Positions 11,846-22,616 of a DNA stretch of 64,000 nt are shown one piece after another. The stretch is from NCBI GenBank assembly GCA_964036195.1, contig OZ038454.1, forward strand, positions 8,494,001 through 8,558,000, given 5' to 3'. Source of the DNA: Sphaerolaimus hirsutus (Eukaryota > Nematoda > Chromadorea > Monhysterida > Sphaerolaimidae). The notes under the pieces were generated by a model. That model ran no database searches and was not told the DNA's origin. It saw nothing but the letters and a program-made list of their open reading frames with translations. The position numbers and the translations under genes are program-made. Each line of letters begins with the position of its first letter. The stretch's first letter is position 1.

Positions 11846-12089
11846 AAATTTAGCAAAACTGTTCAGGCTTTAGGCCCCATTCATTTTGGCTCACTTTTGT
11901 CAGAAGAAATAGGATGTGCTTTAAACTTTCTGTTAAATTTTTTATGTATTTTCACCCGTTTTTTCCCCTATTTTGTCCCTTTGCGTGATGTTTCTAGAAT
12001 CTCAAATTGTGATAATTGTTTTCCATTACTCATTGAAGGATGAGACAATATTTTGTATTTACATTCTTAAGCTATTTTATTTCCTTCCA

Positions 12090-12095
12090 AATAAA
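12090..12095 (+). promoter_or_regulatory. Candidate poly(A) signal of the TMX-like gene
   Basis: AATAAA lies 245 bases after the TMX-like stop codon, followed by T- and GT-rich sequence. No competing canonical hexamer was noticed between the stop and this site. Confidence 0.5.
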
Positions 12096-12119
12096 TTTGT
12101 TTTAGATGTTTGAGTGTCA

Positions 12120-13090
12120 CACAGTGTCAGTGTCGAAATACCCCCCCCCCCCTTGTTAACGCACCCGTCAAAATTTCCACTCTAAAATAAACCCCCGGAG
12201 GGTAATTCGAATGAACAAATTACTTATGAAGACAGTCTAAGTAGAAGCATATTGATTACTAAATTTTTATTCATTGCGAATATTTCATTCATTAGGGTAG
12301 AAATAACAATTAAGAAAGCCCCATCAGCGAATGCCAGTTGGCAAATTTTAGCTAGAACTACAGTAGCTAATTTTCTTGAAATAAGTGATGCTCATGGGAT
12401 GCATTAAGTGGGGAGATTGCACATTACAGATGACCTATTTGCACATTGTGCATACACAAACTAGTTTTCACCGTGACTTCGTGTGAAAACTAAAAAATTT
12501 TCAAATGCAAATAAATGAACATGGTTGAATGATTTTATTAAATTTTAATTGGAATTTAAATTAATGAAAGTTAAAATTAAAAAAATTTGATAACCCCTCG
12601 CCGGCCTCCGTAAACAAGCTCCCCCCCCCCCGCTCGAAAATCCTGGATACGTCCCTGGCTGGATGTCGCCATGTAGCCATTTCAGTTGTCACATTCGTCA
12701 CGGTGAAAACTAGTGTGTGTAGGGCCATTATTACACGACACACATCACAATTGCAATCAATTTGGTCACACGGAGATTTATCACCAATCAAAATTCACAA
12801 ATAAATACATATAGGTAGCATGAAATGAGCAGCTGAACGTAAAAGGCGATTTAATTCTTTCAGAAATATTTACTAAAATTCGAGTACTTCTAATCTATGG
12901 TATTAATATTCACATTTTTAATACATAATCACCACAATGCCCGTTATGTGACTTGAATAAGTAGAACATTCAAAAAAGTAAATCTGAATAAATAGTCGAC
13001 GAGCTTTGAACCGGCGGAAAAAGATGTGATAAATTTTTTTTGGCACGTCTTTTTTGGAGTTTTTGTCATATTTTTTAACAATAGGTAGAC
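12120..13090. other. Intergenic repeats between the convergent TMX-like and RhoGEF genes
   Basis: A TACCGTATT-family fragment without ends lies at about 12131-12215 (GAAATACCCCCC, CCCGGAGGGTAATTCGA). A CCTGGATACGTCCCTG end fragment at about 12600-12655 resembles the 13091-13536 element. A repeat shared with 10894-10978 lies at 12659-12722. I see no exon. Confidence 0.5.
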
Positions 13091-13536
13091 CAGGGACGTA
13101 TCCAGGATTTTTGAGCGGGGGGGGCTGCTTGTTTACGGAGGCCAGCGAACGGGGGGGGCTCAGCCCCCCCCCCTAATATTTTTCTCTATATAGGGACGGA
13201 AAGGCGTTTTGGCGCTAGCGCCATACAAAGGCGCCACGCCATGGCGCTATTGGCGTTGGCGCCAGCGCCAGGAACCGCTTTATATGTAGGTAAATATGCT
13301 CACATGTACAGCGAAAGTTGCAAAAATGTGTTCGTTTCCAAGGATATTGGTTTACAGGGACCGATCCGCTGAAAATACATTGCATGGTGAAGAAATTGCG
13401 CGCTTGCGCGCAAAATTTTTAAGAAACATCGAAAAATATATTGGAAAAGTTGCATTTTCCGGGACTTTTTAGGTCTCACCCCGGGAAGGGGGGGGGGCTG
13501 CAGCCCCCCCCGCCCCCCCCCCTGGATACGTCCTTG
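13091..13536. mobile_element. hAT-like element, CAGGGACGTATCC ends
   Basis: It starts CAGGGACGTATCCAGGATTT and ends CCTGGATACGTCCTTG. The flanking perfect 8-bp repeats are AGGTAGAC (13083-13090 and 13537-13544). Long G and C tracts sit inside each end. A GGCGC/GCGCCA hairpin at about 13195-13275 is nested in it. The large element at 44394-47633 has related ends. Confidence 0.85.
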
Positions 13537-13898
13537 AGGTAGACCGATCCAAAAACATTTTTCTGCCATATTTTATTAAACTTTCCAGTGATATAAAGAT
13601 TTCAGACGCGTTTCTTATCTAAATTGGTAAATCTTTTCTGAAATTACTGGAACATCTTTTGTCGTCAGAATGAAAAAAAGCGTGATCCCCTTCCTATGAA
13701 GGTGACTGTCAGATACCTATATACATACTTCATATACCGTAAATATTCCTTATCCAATAATGCATGAAAAACGCTAAAAATAATTTTTTTTTGAAAAATT
13801 TGAAAAGTACGATAAAAAATTTGAGAACTTTTTTTGCGTGATGCAACTACAATTTTCTTACTAATTTTCGTTCCATTAGCGCCAATTTCGGACCAATT

Positions 13899-16800
13899 TC
13901 ACATCAAACTACAACTGGAAAGTTCGAAAAGTTTCCTCTTTTTGGCCGGAGGCTCAACTTGTTTCGCTTCGAGCTCCCACCAGCGGTGACTGAAAAAATG
14001 ACATTACAAAATATATAGGTATGGCAATTCAATTGGAAATGGGATTTCTCAGTGTAACTGCGCGGAAAGACAGCGGCATAGTTCTGCTTGATATTGTCGT
14101 CGACACTCATTCTACGCCCCCAAAATACCACTTAGATGCATGGTGCATCGAAATTCATTTCAATGGGCTTGCAGTTGCACTTCACATCCACTTTTTCAAA
14201 ACCCGTTTTACTTGCTAAAAAATGTCCGATCTGATTGATGAATGAAAAAATGACTAACATAGGCTGCCTTTGTGTCAGTGGTCTTGACAAAAATGCACCG
14301 TCATTTCTCCCAAACTCCACTCCTTTGTGCTGCGTTTCATGGTTGCGATCAAAATTTCCCGCCGCTGATGCACGATAATTTTCCGTGCTACTAGACCGCG
14401 CTGAATTTGAACTACTGGCGCCTGAATCGGGCCACTGGAAAGTGAATTTAATTTTCAATTAGGGTTCAAACGGTGTCGACTTCTCGAAATTGAGATTGGT
14501 TTAGAGTTTTCGGTATTATCGGGATTGGAGTTTCGGGATCGAAATCAGGACTTTGGACAAAGATGTGATATTAGAGTTTTTTTTCTCCTATTTGCTACAA
14601 AAGAGGTCTCAAAACACGCTGGAATGCAAGAAAATTGGCATAAGATGCACACTGGAGGTGTTCGTCCACATTTCTAGTGCAAAAAGTCACTTTACGAATT
14701 TTTGCGGGACCGAAATTAGAGAAATTTGTATCGGGATCGGGATTCGTTTTTCGAGTTTTCGGATTCGGGACCACAACGCCACAAACCGGCGCCAGATCCT
14801 GCGCGCAGTCGTCGTCGAGCGAGTCGTCGCACTCGGGCAAGGTGGGCAGTTGGTGCAGCTGCGTGTGGCCCTTGTGGGCGCCCAGTGCCAACTGCGCATC
14901 CACAGAGGCAGCCGCACTCGAATCCAAGTCGTTGTGCGGCCGTTTGCGACTGGTGCTGCTGCCTGGAGAGGAGGCATTCGCGGTTAATGATTGAAAAAGG
15001 GCTATAGCATAAGGATGGCGCTTTTTAGACGCCTAGAGTGCAGTGCCAGTCTTTTCACAGCGCCAAGTGGCGCCAAGCACGTTGGCTGACTTGACTTGCT
15101 TTTTTCAACCGGTTTTATTTAAAACATCTGATTTTTAAAAACAAATAACAGGGTAGAAAGTGATTCCTTTTCAAGGATTTTTTTTGAAAAACATTAAATT
15201 TTTCCATAGCGCTACCACAACATTCGTGAAACCAGGACTAGGCTCCACGCCAGACATTGGAGAATAGTGACGATATTTGATGTACAAACTCGAAGTACCA
15301 ATGCACGCAAAAACCGACTTCTTCTCTTGGTGCTGCATGAAGACACAGAAGAATTTCGGCTCTCCGCACGTGACACTGGCACAGCATTTGTAGATAAATT
15401 ACCGTGGCTTGAAAATGAACTTTGTCTGAAAAGTGATGCGTTTTTTGTTATAAGAGAACGAAGATCAGTGTTAGGGATGGGAGGCATCTTTCACACCGAC
15501 TACCGACTTACATATATTGGTTGCAGCAGGCCTATGAACTTTTCTCTAATAAGTTTTTTTAAAGACGCAAAAGGGGACCACTCAATTGCAGCTGCAGGCT
15601 CTGATATGTCAAATACGTCACAAATCTGATCATTCACTGCTGAATAGCTTACGGCCTTACCACACTTTAATGACCAAGAATTTAAAACAGGGAATTCAGA
15701 ACATCAAAAATCATTCTTAACCTGTTTACAAAATCATTGCTGGCACCAAAAGTCGATTTTAGATCCCCCGCGGCTCTCACAGATGCATAATAAGAGGGGG
15801 TCCTGAGAGGGGCCCTGCTTTCCTCACTTTTGGGCGCCCCAAATTTTGGGCTTGGGTCCATAGATACTGTGGGAGGGGCGGAGCGTGCGCGGGACCTAAA
15901 AAGGGTAACGATCAGGGTTTGGTAAAACATATTGCATTGAGTGTTTTGTGACGGTGGTAGGGTTGAGAACACGACCCGCAAATTTTTGGAATCATAACCC
16001 GATATCAGACTTCAATACCCGAACGCGGTACCCGCAAATTTTTTTGGAACCCATACTCGACCCTAACTTTTTTGGGACCCGATACCCGAACCCGAAAATT
16101 TTTGAAATTCCCAACCCTAGACGGTGGGATATTTTCGGGCGGCCGTTTGCAAAATCGGCACTGTCACATTGACACCTACGAAAAAATCTAACCTCCTCAG
16201 CAGCTGGTACACGTAGGCCATGGTGCTTTTAGGCCGGCGCCATTTCGTCCCCGTTCCAAAACTGTCGGGACACCTATTGACTTTCCGAGGAGTGTACGCA
16301 GCGTTAAGGCGATGTCTGGACGCCCCAGTGTACACAGTTGGTGTCCCCGGATTTTCAGTGTTTGGTGAATTTTGATGTGATGTAAATAAACTGGACACTG
16401 TGTCTATGTCTGCCGGAGGCTCACTTTGAGGTCTGAAAGAAAAAGTGGGAATGAGCCGTAAATATGTTCCATAATTAATGGGACAATGCTTGGCATGGAA
16501 AAATGTCATGAAAAAAGTTGTGAAACCATTTTCGGATTTTTGAGCATTTTGATGGCTATAGGGAACATGGACTAGTACGAACAAAATGCGCAGACTTGTC
16601 TCACTTGTCTGTATATGTAGACATCGGACCATCCTAGGGCCTTTAAAAAAGCTGCCAAAAACAGGATCGCCAAAAACGTGATATCAGTGAATTTGCAAAA
16701 AAAATCCACCAATTTATGCATTACAGTCCATGAAAATCACGCGGTGCGATCAACACACCGTGAACATCTCTCCCTCCATCTCCTTTCCAATGTCCCCCCA

Positions 16801-19800
16801 CCATCCCGGAACTTTTGCAACAAGCTCCGCCTATGCGTGGGCGCTGATTTGCTGCTTTCTTTTCTCAATGTAATCCTGGCCTCGTGTAAAGAACGAATTG
16901 TGTCGTGAAGCGCGTTGATCCATTCATCTACTTCTTGGAATGTGTTCAGTTGCAAAAGTAGGCGCTCGGATTTGCAAAGTATCTGGGTGGGGTGCGAGAT
17001 TTTTGGGATGGGCGTTTTGGAAAAATAAAGAGTATAAAGCACCGGTAAATGGCATTTCACGGTACGGTGAATTTTAACGGTGACAGCAAGAAACAGTAAT
17101 CGCCAGAAACTGGCGTACCGTACCAGGTACTGTAAATTTTTCGGTAAACGGTACGGTAAATTTTCACATTCACCTGCACGCTAATTTTTCCCACCCTACC
17201 ATTTAAAAATAACCCCCCAAACCAAGCCCCGCCCTAACCCTAATCTGATTGGTTCCAAAGATCCTTTCCGCGTACACGTGTCGCAGTGGCAAGACGCACG
17301 AGCACAGGTAAGGATGTTGTCCTAACTTGGCTGGGTTGGGATTAGGCTTGCCGTACACGAGCAGGTCGTTGAACAGCCAGAACTTGCGTCGCTGCACCCG
17401 GTACGGTCCGTGGCGGGCCACCTTGGAAAAATTACTATCATTTAAAAAAGATATTGGTAAACCAAATTGTGGTTTATGTAACCAAGTTGTGGTTGAGGTA
17501 GAGGGTTCGAGTGTTTTCTCACTTGAATGATGGATCGTTAACCTCGCCCCAACCCATAACTTAAATAATTTTGAAGCCAAAATATGTTCCATGAAATCGA
17601 CTAAAATAGGATGTGATTCGAGCTTTTTCCCATACTTCACTCGAATTTCAGCCATTTCCCAGACAGGTTTCCAGTGCCCATTGACACCAACATTTGAAAA
17701 TTCGAACGGAACTTTTCACCGCATATGGGCAACCTAGGGGGAGTGTATTAAGCCAAATTTCTCAGTAACATAGAACACAACTAGGCACACAGAAAGTAAG
17801 CTAGAGCGTTCATGCTGTGAATAACCACCCCCCCCCCCATCGTAGAAACCCCAGAAAAACTGAACCTTAGCCATGAGACCCTGCTTGACGAGTCTCCTGC
17901 CGGGTTGCAGCAGGGCGGGCGCGCACGCGTCCAGCTCCCGCTGGACATCTAGCACGCGCATCGTGTTGTCCTGGTCGGCCACGCACGAGTCGATGTAGCT
18001 GGTGACCGTTGTTAGAGTTGATAGGATTTCTGGTGGGGGTGGTAGTTTGATTTGAGAGGGTTTTTTGAGGAAAACGAGTTATGAGCGCATGCATAGGCTC
18101 CACACACGCAGACTAGTTTAGGGCAGAAATTTCGGAAAGTGATAAATCAGCTGTGGACGTAAATATTGGCCCAACGTCAAATATTGTTAGCGGCGAGAAG
18201 AATGGTGCAAACTCAATTGTTTGCTCCTTTACCCAAAAGGCCCAACTTTTGTTAGGAAAAACCAACCTCTGAGTTGAGGGATGTCATCGCAAAAATCCGA
18301 CTGTTCTTTGTGATGCAGCAGACCCTCCAACAAGAGTTTGTACCTGCCATTCGGATTGCAAAGATATAAAATATCAAATATTGAACGTGAATGTGTGTAT
18401 CAAATTGTTGTAACACTATCGCTTATCGACATGACAATATAGGGTCTAGAGTTCCGTAAGGTATAATTGTTGGAACCATACTGTCATTCAGGGGTCTCGA
18501 ATGGGGGGGGGGGGGTTGGGGGGGGTTGGGGGGGGGGGGTTACCCCAGCTATCTATCTATCCCGGAGGCCGCTCAGCTATCTATCTATCCCGGAGGCAAA
18601 ATTTTGGGCTACTACCCCCTAAAACCCCCCCCCCCCCCAAATCGCCCAGCTATCTACCTATCTGGAGCGATTTTTCAGAAACTATACACCAATTTTCGCT
18701 CAAAATCGCTATTTTTCATACCTATATATAGATTTTCACCTCCAAAATCATTGGTTCATGCGTCTAACTGCCTATTTTCAGCTATTTTAAGTACTATATG
18801 CTCTTGTATACCCATTTTGAGCTACCGTATTTCCTCGAAATACCCCCGGGGGGTTTATTTTTTCAGAGTGAGAATTTTGAGGGGGGGTTAAACGAGGGGG
18901 GGGGGTATTTCGAGGGGGGGGGTTTATTATTTCGCCAGAAATTTTTTTAAATCCCAGTACTAAAATGTACTCTGAAACGTACGCAGACGTCGAAAAATGC
19001 AACAAAAATCGCCATTTGTAAGACTCTAAAGACATTTATCAGTGTGTAGACGTACAAACACTGTTCTCACATAACAGAGTCATCGTTTTTAACGTGTGTT
19101 CTGCATTGCCCGGATGACAAACCGCAGCCTTTGTCATTTACGTTCTCTATACACTAAATTTGGGGGGGGGTATTTCGAGGGGGGGGTTTATAAGTTCATA
19201 GTGTCCATTTTGAGGGGGGGGGTATTTCGAGGGGGGGGGTATTTCGAGGGGGGGTATTTCGAGGAAATACGGTATTTTACACCTACTTTTAGCGATTTTT
19301 CTCCCTTTTCTTCCTTCTATGCCCCGAAAAAGCCTATATATCGAACCACCACAACCCCCCACCCCCCCCCAGAAAATGTTTCAGCTATCTATCCCTCCGG
19401 AGGAGCGATTTGCGATCTATCCAACCACTCAGAGGGTCAAAATTCAAGATACCCCTGCTGTCATTATATTATTTACATAAATGAATTTGGTTTTAGAGAC
19501 TAGTCGCGCACTGTAAAATGTCATGCAAACATTCAAACTTAAAGCAAGCTGGGCACTGTCACACTGGACAGAGTACGGGAAGCCCCTGAATTACAGAATC
19601 TTGACAAAAACAACTCAAGGAAGCAAAAAATACAAATTTCATCGCCCGCTCCGCTAACCTGGGTATTCTTTGTATAGGAGTAATAAGGAGCGCCTGCAGC
19701 CTCCAGCCGCGGCACTGCGGGGACTCCTGAACGCGCTCCACAAACTCGGTAAATTTTCTCCTTTTTCGCAGTAAATCCTGAGTAGTTGGGGTGAAAAATT

Positions 19801-20555
19801 TAAGGATGAGATATTAAAAATTTGAACTTTCAGTGTGCGTCAAATATGGAAGTTCGATAAAAAATAGGCATTTATGGTGCCGTTTTCTTGAAAATCTAAT
19901 TTTGCAGATCTATTAGAAGAACGTGCAAATTGGAAACGCTGCAGTCCCCTTTCCTTACGAGACATTAAAAATTCCCATGTCTGCATTCCGATTGAAATCC
20001 TAACACCATGTTGCCATCCAACTTTACCAACACCACTTTACTGCGCTACACTTTCGAAACACCACAAATGAAAAAAACAAAACTCACTTGCAGAAGGCTC
20101 TGTGCGTGCGGAAAGTTCCGCGCATAGCTAGAATACAGTTTCAAAAACGGCGTTAGCGTGGCAAACGCGTGCAGAACATCCCCCGCTTGGCAACGATCCA
20201 ACAAAACCTGATTTACCAGTCGGATTGATCTAATTTCGCCCCATAGCGTGCGTGCCTCGGAACGAGCGAGTATACCGGACTTTGGCCAGCTAACTGGGCC
20301 CACGTTCGTTTCTGATAGTGGCTCGATGAAAAGCTGCGAAAAGGGCCGTATCGGTATAAAACTTAAACCATATCCAATACACAAATAATGCATTCGGCAT
20401 TTTTTGGCACGGTTCCAAACACAATTTAAAAGATTCACCTTGGTCAGTAGATCGAGTTGGTCCAAATATGCGCGCTCAGATGTAATAATTTCATTGCAGA
20501 TGTTCTCTTCGTGGTTGCTGCTGGCGGCGCTGCTTCTCGAAGCGGCGCAGCTCAT
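13899..20555 (-). CDS. RhoGEF with DH and PH domains, ARHGEF39-like
   Basis: Eleven exons on the minus strand: 20555-20439, 20333-20088, 19744-19659, 18343-18267, 18029-17866, 17421-17239, 16982-16759, 16432-16193, 14958-14787, 14434-14259 and 13989-13899. All phases agree, giving 591 aa. The DH domain spans about residues 15-205, with ITSERAYLDQL at its start and ITPIQRIPRYKLLLEG in its last long helix. The PH domain spans about 225-325, with RRKFWLFNDLLVYGKP and the closing helix VDEWINALHD. DH-PH proteins load GTP onto Rho GTPases. The PH spacing most resembles ARHGEF39, though FGD-type is possible. The tail is Ser/Thr/Pro-rich and ends with the basic motif PPAKKRKL (575-582), a possible nuclear signal absent from the vertebrate protein as I know it. 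The start codon is uncertain. Exon 9 uses the second AG of a GCAG pair. A TTTATT at 13572-13577 may be the poly(A) signal on this strand. Confidence 0.82.
15307..15487 (-). other. Possible alternative serine-rich exon of the RhoGEF gene
   Basis: An open frame of 60 codons lies between exons 8 and 9 of the RhoGEF gene. It starts MPPIPNTDLRS and is rich in Ser and Arg near its end. Its phases (0 in, 1 out) would fit if exon 8 read through to a phase-0 donor (TTC|GTAGGT) and exon 9 used its first AG. The acceptor here has a weak pyrimidine tract. It could be a cassette exon or a chance frame. Confidence 0.3.
15958..16119. mobile_element. 162-bp hAT-like MITE, TAGGGTTGAGAA ends
   Basis: It begins TAGGGTTGAGAACACGACCC and ends GAAATTCCCAACCCTA. 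The flanking perfect 8-bp repeats are GACGGTGG (15950-15957 and 16120-16127). The body iterates ACCCGA/CCCGCAAATTTTT words. It lies in intron 8 of the RhoGEF gene, 74 bp downstream of that exon's end in transcription order. Confidence 0.85.
18490..18822. repeat. AGCTATCTA dispersed repeat, intron of the RhoGEF gene
   Basis: G-runs are followed by CAGCTATCTATCTATCCCGG, then CCCCCTAAAACCCCCC and degenerate TTTTCA..CTATATATAGATTTTCACC. The same layout recurs at about 19275-19443, 22127-22330, 41209-41440 (inverse), 58350-58690 (inverse) and 61022-61318. No coding capacity or clear ends were found. Confidence 0.55.
18823..19274. mobile_element. TACCGTATT-type short element
   Basis: The ends are TACCGTATTTCCTCGAAATA and TATTTCGAGGAAATACGGTA, a perfect 20-bp inverted pair. 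The interior has GGGGGG tracts and the conserved TAACAGAGTCATCG..GACAAACCGCAG core. It is inserted between two parts of AGCTATCTA-repeat DNA in a RhoGEF intron. Confidence 0.8.
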
Positions 20556-20582
20556 TTTTGTCGGCAACTTCAAAAGGTAAGA

Positions 20583-20732
20583 TCACCACCTTTTTGAATT
20601 TTGCGCGTCCGACACACGATTTGGATACCCACTGCATTTTGATGTTTCAGGGGTGATTTCCGACATTGCAGCGATGGCAGGTGGCGTGCTGGGAATGTTT
20701 GTGTTACTAGACGTAGCATTTGAAGCGTACAT
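20583..20732 (-). other. Open frame just upstream of the RhoGEF start, ended by TGA
   Basis: An ATG at 20732 opens 49 codons (MYASNATSSNTNIPS at the start), ended by TGA at 20585-20583. The TGA is in the same frame as the RhoGEF start codon at 20555, only 27 bases on. It may be 5' UTR, a uORF, or an extra N-terminal exon joined by a small intron. One formally possible intron of 39 nt starting at AG|GTGGTGA keeps the frame but lacks a pyrimidine tract. Confidence 0.35.
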
Positions 20733-21535
20733 TTCTAAAAGACGATAACAAAAATTCGAAAATTGAATTAAGCACGAAAACGGCATCTAGAATTTTTCCC
20801 GCACATCTTTCACCATTTTCCACATTTTGTCAAGGTCAGTTGAAGACCTTTGAAGTGTCACATTTCGAGTTTTGACCCTTTGGGACAATTAGAAACAATT
20901 TTCAAATAATCTGCAGCAAAAACTTGACAAGACCACCAATTTTGTGGGGGCGCTGACTTCCACATACGTTTCATAACAGTCCGGAATATGATACAAGATA
21001 ATTTTAGAGTGGAAACTTTCAAACACGAACAAGAAAACCAAAATATAATTCAAGTGATGAATGTTGGACTGAAATGTGAAGTGATAAGTTTCAGGTGAGA
21101 AATGTCAAGTTGTGTCAGATAGTATTTTATATGTACTTTTGATAGCTCAATCTGAAAATGGCATGTTATATTTATGATAGATACATTACTTTTGTGCATT
21201 CAAAAACATACACATTTTTTGCTGCAGAAGCCACTTCTTATTCGCTTCAGCCATTTTTTATGGGATTATTATGATGGTTATAAATCATAATCATGATGTA
21301 TAATTGGTTACAAAGTTTCACTGGTGTGAAGTTTGTTGCCTAGCTGCATGCGTATACCCTGTGCATCCTGTGCATATAACAGCAAGCAAAATGCACCATG
21401 GTGATGGCGCTGGTGTTTACAGTTAGCATCTTATTGCTCGTTCGTGACCTTATACCGTGACCGTGACTATCGTTCGTCTTATGGCTTGTTCGCTCTTATG
21501 TCTTATTTTATGGCTTGTTCGTGACCAGGGTTGGC
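20733..21535. other. Intergenic DNA upstream of the RhoGEF gene
   Basis: The part at 20733-20960 resembles the AAAAGTCGACAA palindromic family at 9908-10490. The rest is AT-rich without recognisable exons. The promoter of the minus-strand RhoGEF gene should lie here, but I see no clear core element. Confidence 0.35.
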
Positions 21536-22608
21536 AAAATCTCAGAAAAAAATTTTAAAAAAATAAAATGGAAAATTGAAGAATGAAATAATAAAAAATG
21601 GAAAATTAATACAATAAAAATACAATTTTACTAAAATTCGAATTTTTGTAAAATTTTAGTAAAATTTTACAAAAACTCGAGTACCTGTAAAATTCAATAA
21701 AACGTTTTCTGTCCTGTTGCCTAAGATTCTAGCTGCTAATTTGCAGAACTGGTGCTTTGTTGTTGCTTTCATTGATGTGATTGAAAAATATTTTTGCTCA
21801 AAATTGCAAATTTTCACATCTTTTTACCGTATAGGTATACTCAAATAATTCCGCCGCCTTCAATAATTCCCCTCATAGACGAGTGAGGAAAAAATAATCC
21901 CCCTCGAATAATCGACCCCTTTAGGCATATGATAATGTTTTTGCATCCAATTTGAACAAAAATTACATGTCATTTAGTAAATAAAGCATACCTATTCCAT
22001 GAAATCAGTTCATTGAAACATGCTTAAACATTTTTGACGAAATAATAATCCCCCCCTTGAATAATTCCCCCACGAATAGTTCCCCCCTCAAAATTCCCTG
22101 GGGGGATTATTCGAGTATATACAGTATATATTTTCACCTTAAAATTTCACCAATTTATGTGATTTTCATCCCATTTTCTTCGTTCCATACCTTAAAAAGC
22201 CTATGTATTGAACCCCGGAAGCCGCCCCCCACAAAAAAAACAAACAAACAAATTTTTAGTCATCTTTCCATCGGGAGGAGCAATTAGCTACATATCTATC
22301 AGGCCCCTGTGAGGGTCAAAATTCAAGATAGTATACCTGTCGCAACCCTGTAATAAGTCTACGTCAAACTTTCTTGCATTCATCTGCATGCTTCTAGTGT
22401 GCACATTGTTTTATGGCATTGCATCCATGATGGGATTTTTTGTACAATTTTTGTAAAATGTTTGTAAAATTTTTGTAAAATGGTTTCATTTTATTTTATT
22501 AATGACATTTCAGAATAAAATAAAATGAAACATGAATAAAATAAAATACAATATTAATAAAAATAAAATATAAATTTAGTAAAAAGAATTTTACTAAAAC
22601 CAACCATG
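21536..22608. mobile_element. hAT-like element with AAAATAAAAT interior, first of a tandem pair
   Basis: It begins CAGGGTTGGCAAAATCTCAG and ends ACTAAAACCAACCATG. The left flank TTCGTGAC (21528-21535) and right flank CTCGTGAC (22609-22616) match in seven of eight bases. The body iterates AAATAAAATGGAAAATT and AATTTTTGTAAAATTTT. A diverged TACCGTAT element at 21825-22126 and an AGCTATCTA-type repeat at 22127-22330 are nested within. Confidence 0.8.
21825..22126. mobile_element. TACCGTAT-type element nested in the first tandem hAT copy
   Basis: Left end TACCGTATAGGTATACTCAA. Right end TTATTCGAGTATATACAGTA. The interior carries AATAATTCCCCC and its inverse. Confidence 0.6.
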
Positions 22609-22616
22609 CTCGTGAC

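Noticed and set aside
15267..15629. 120-codon plus-strand frame inside the RhoGEF gene
   Set aside because: It is antisense to the possible Ser-rich exon, has no domain pattern and no consistent splice sites.
20560..20585. A 22-nt intron between the upstream frame and the RhoGEF start
   Set aside because: Removing GTGGTG..GAAG shifts the frame into an early stop, and introns this short are not known in animals.
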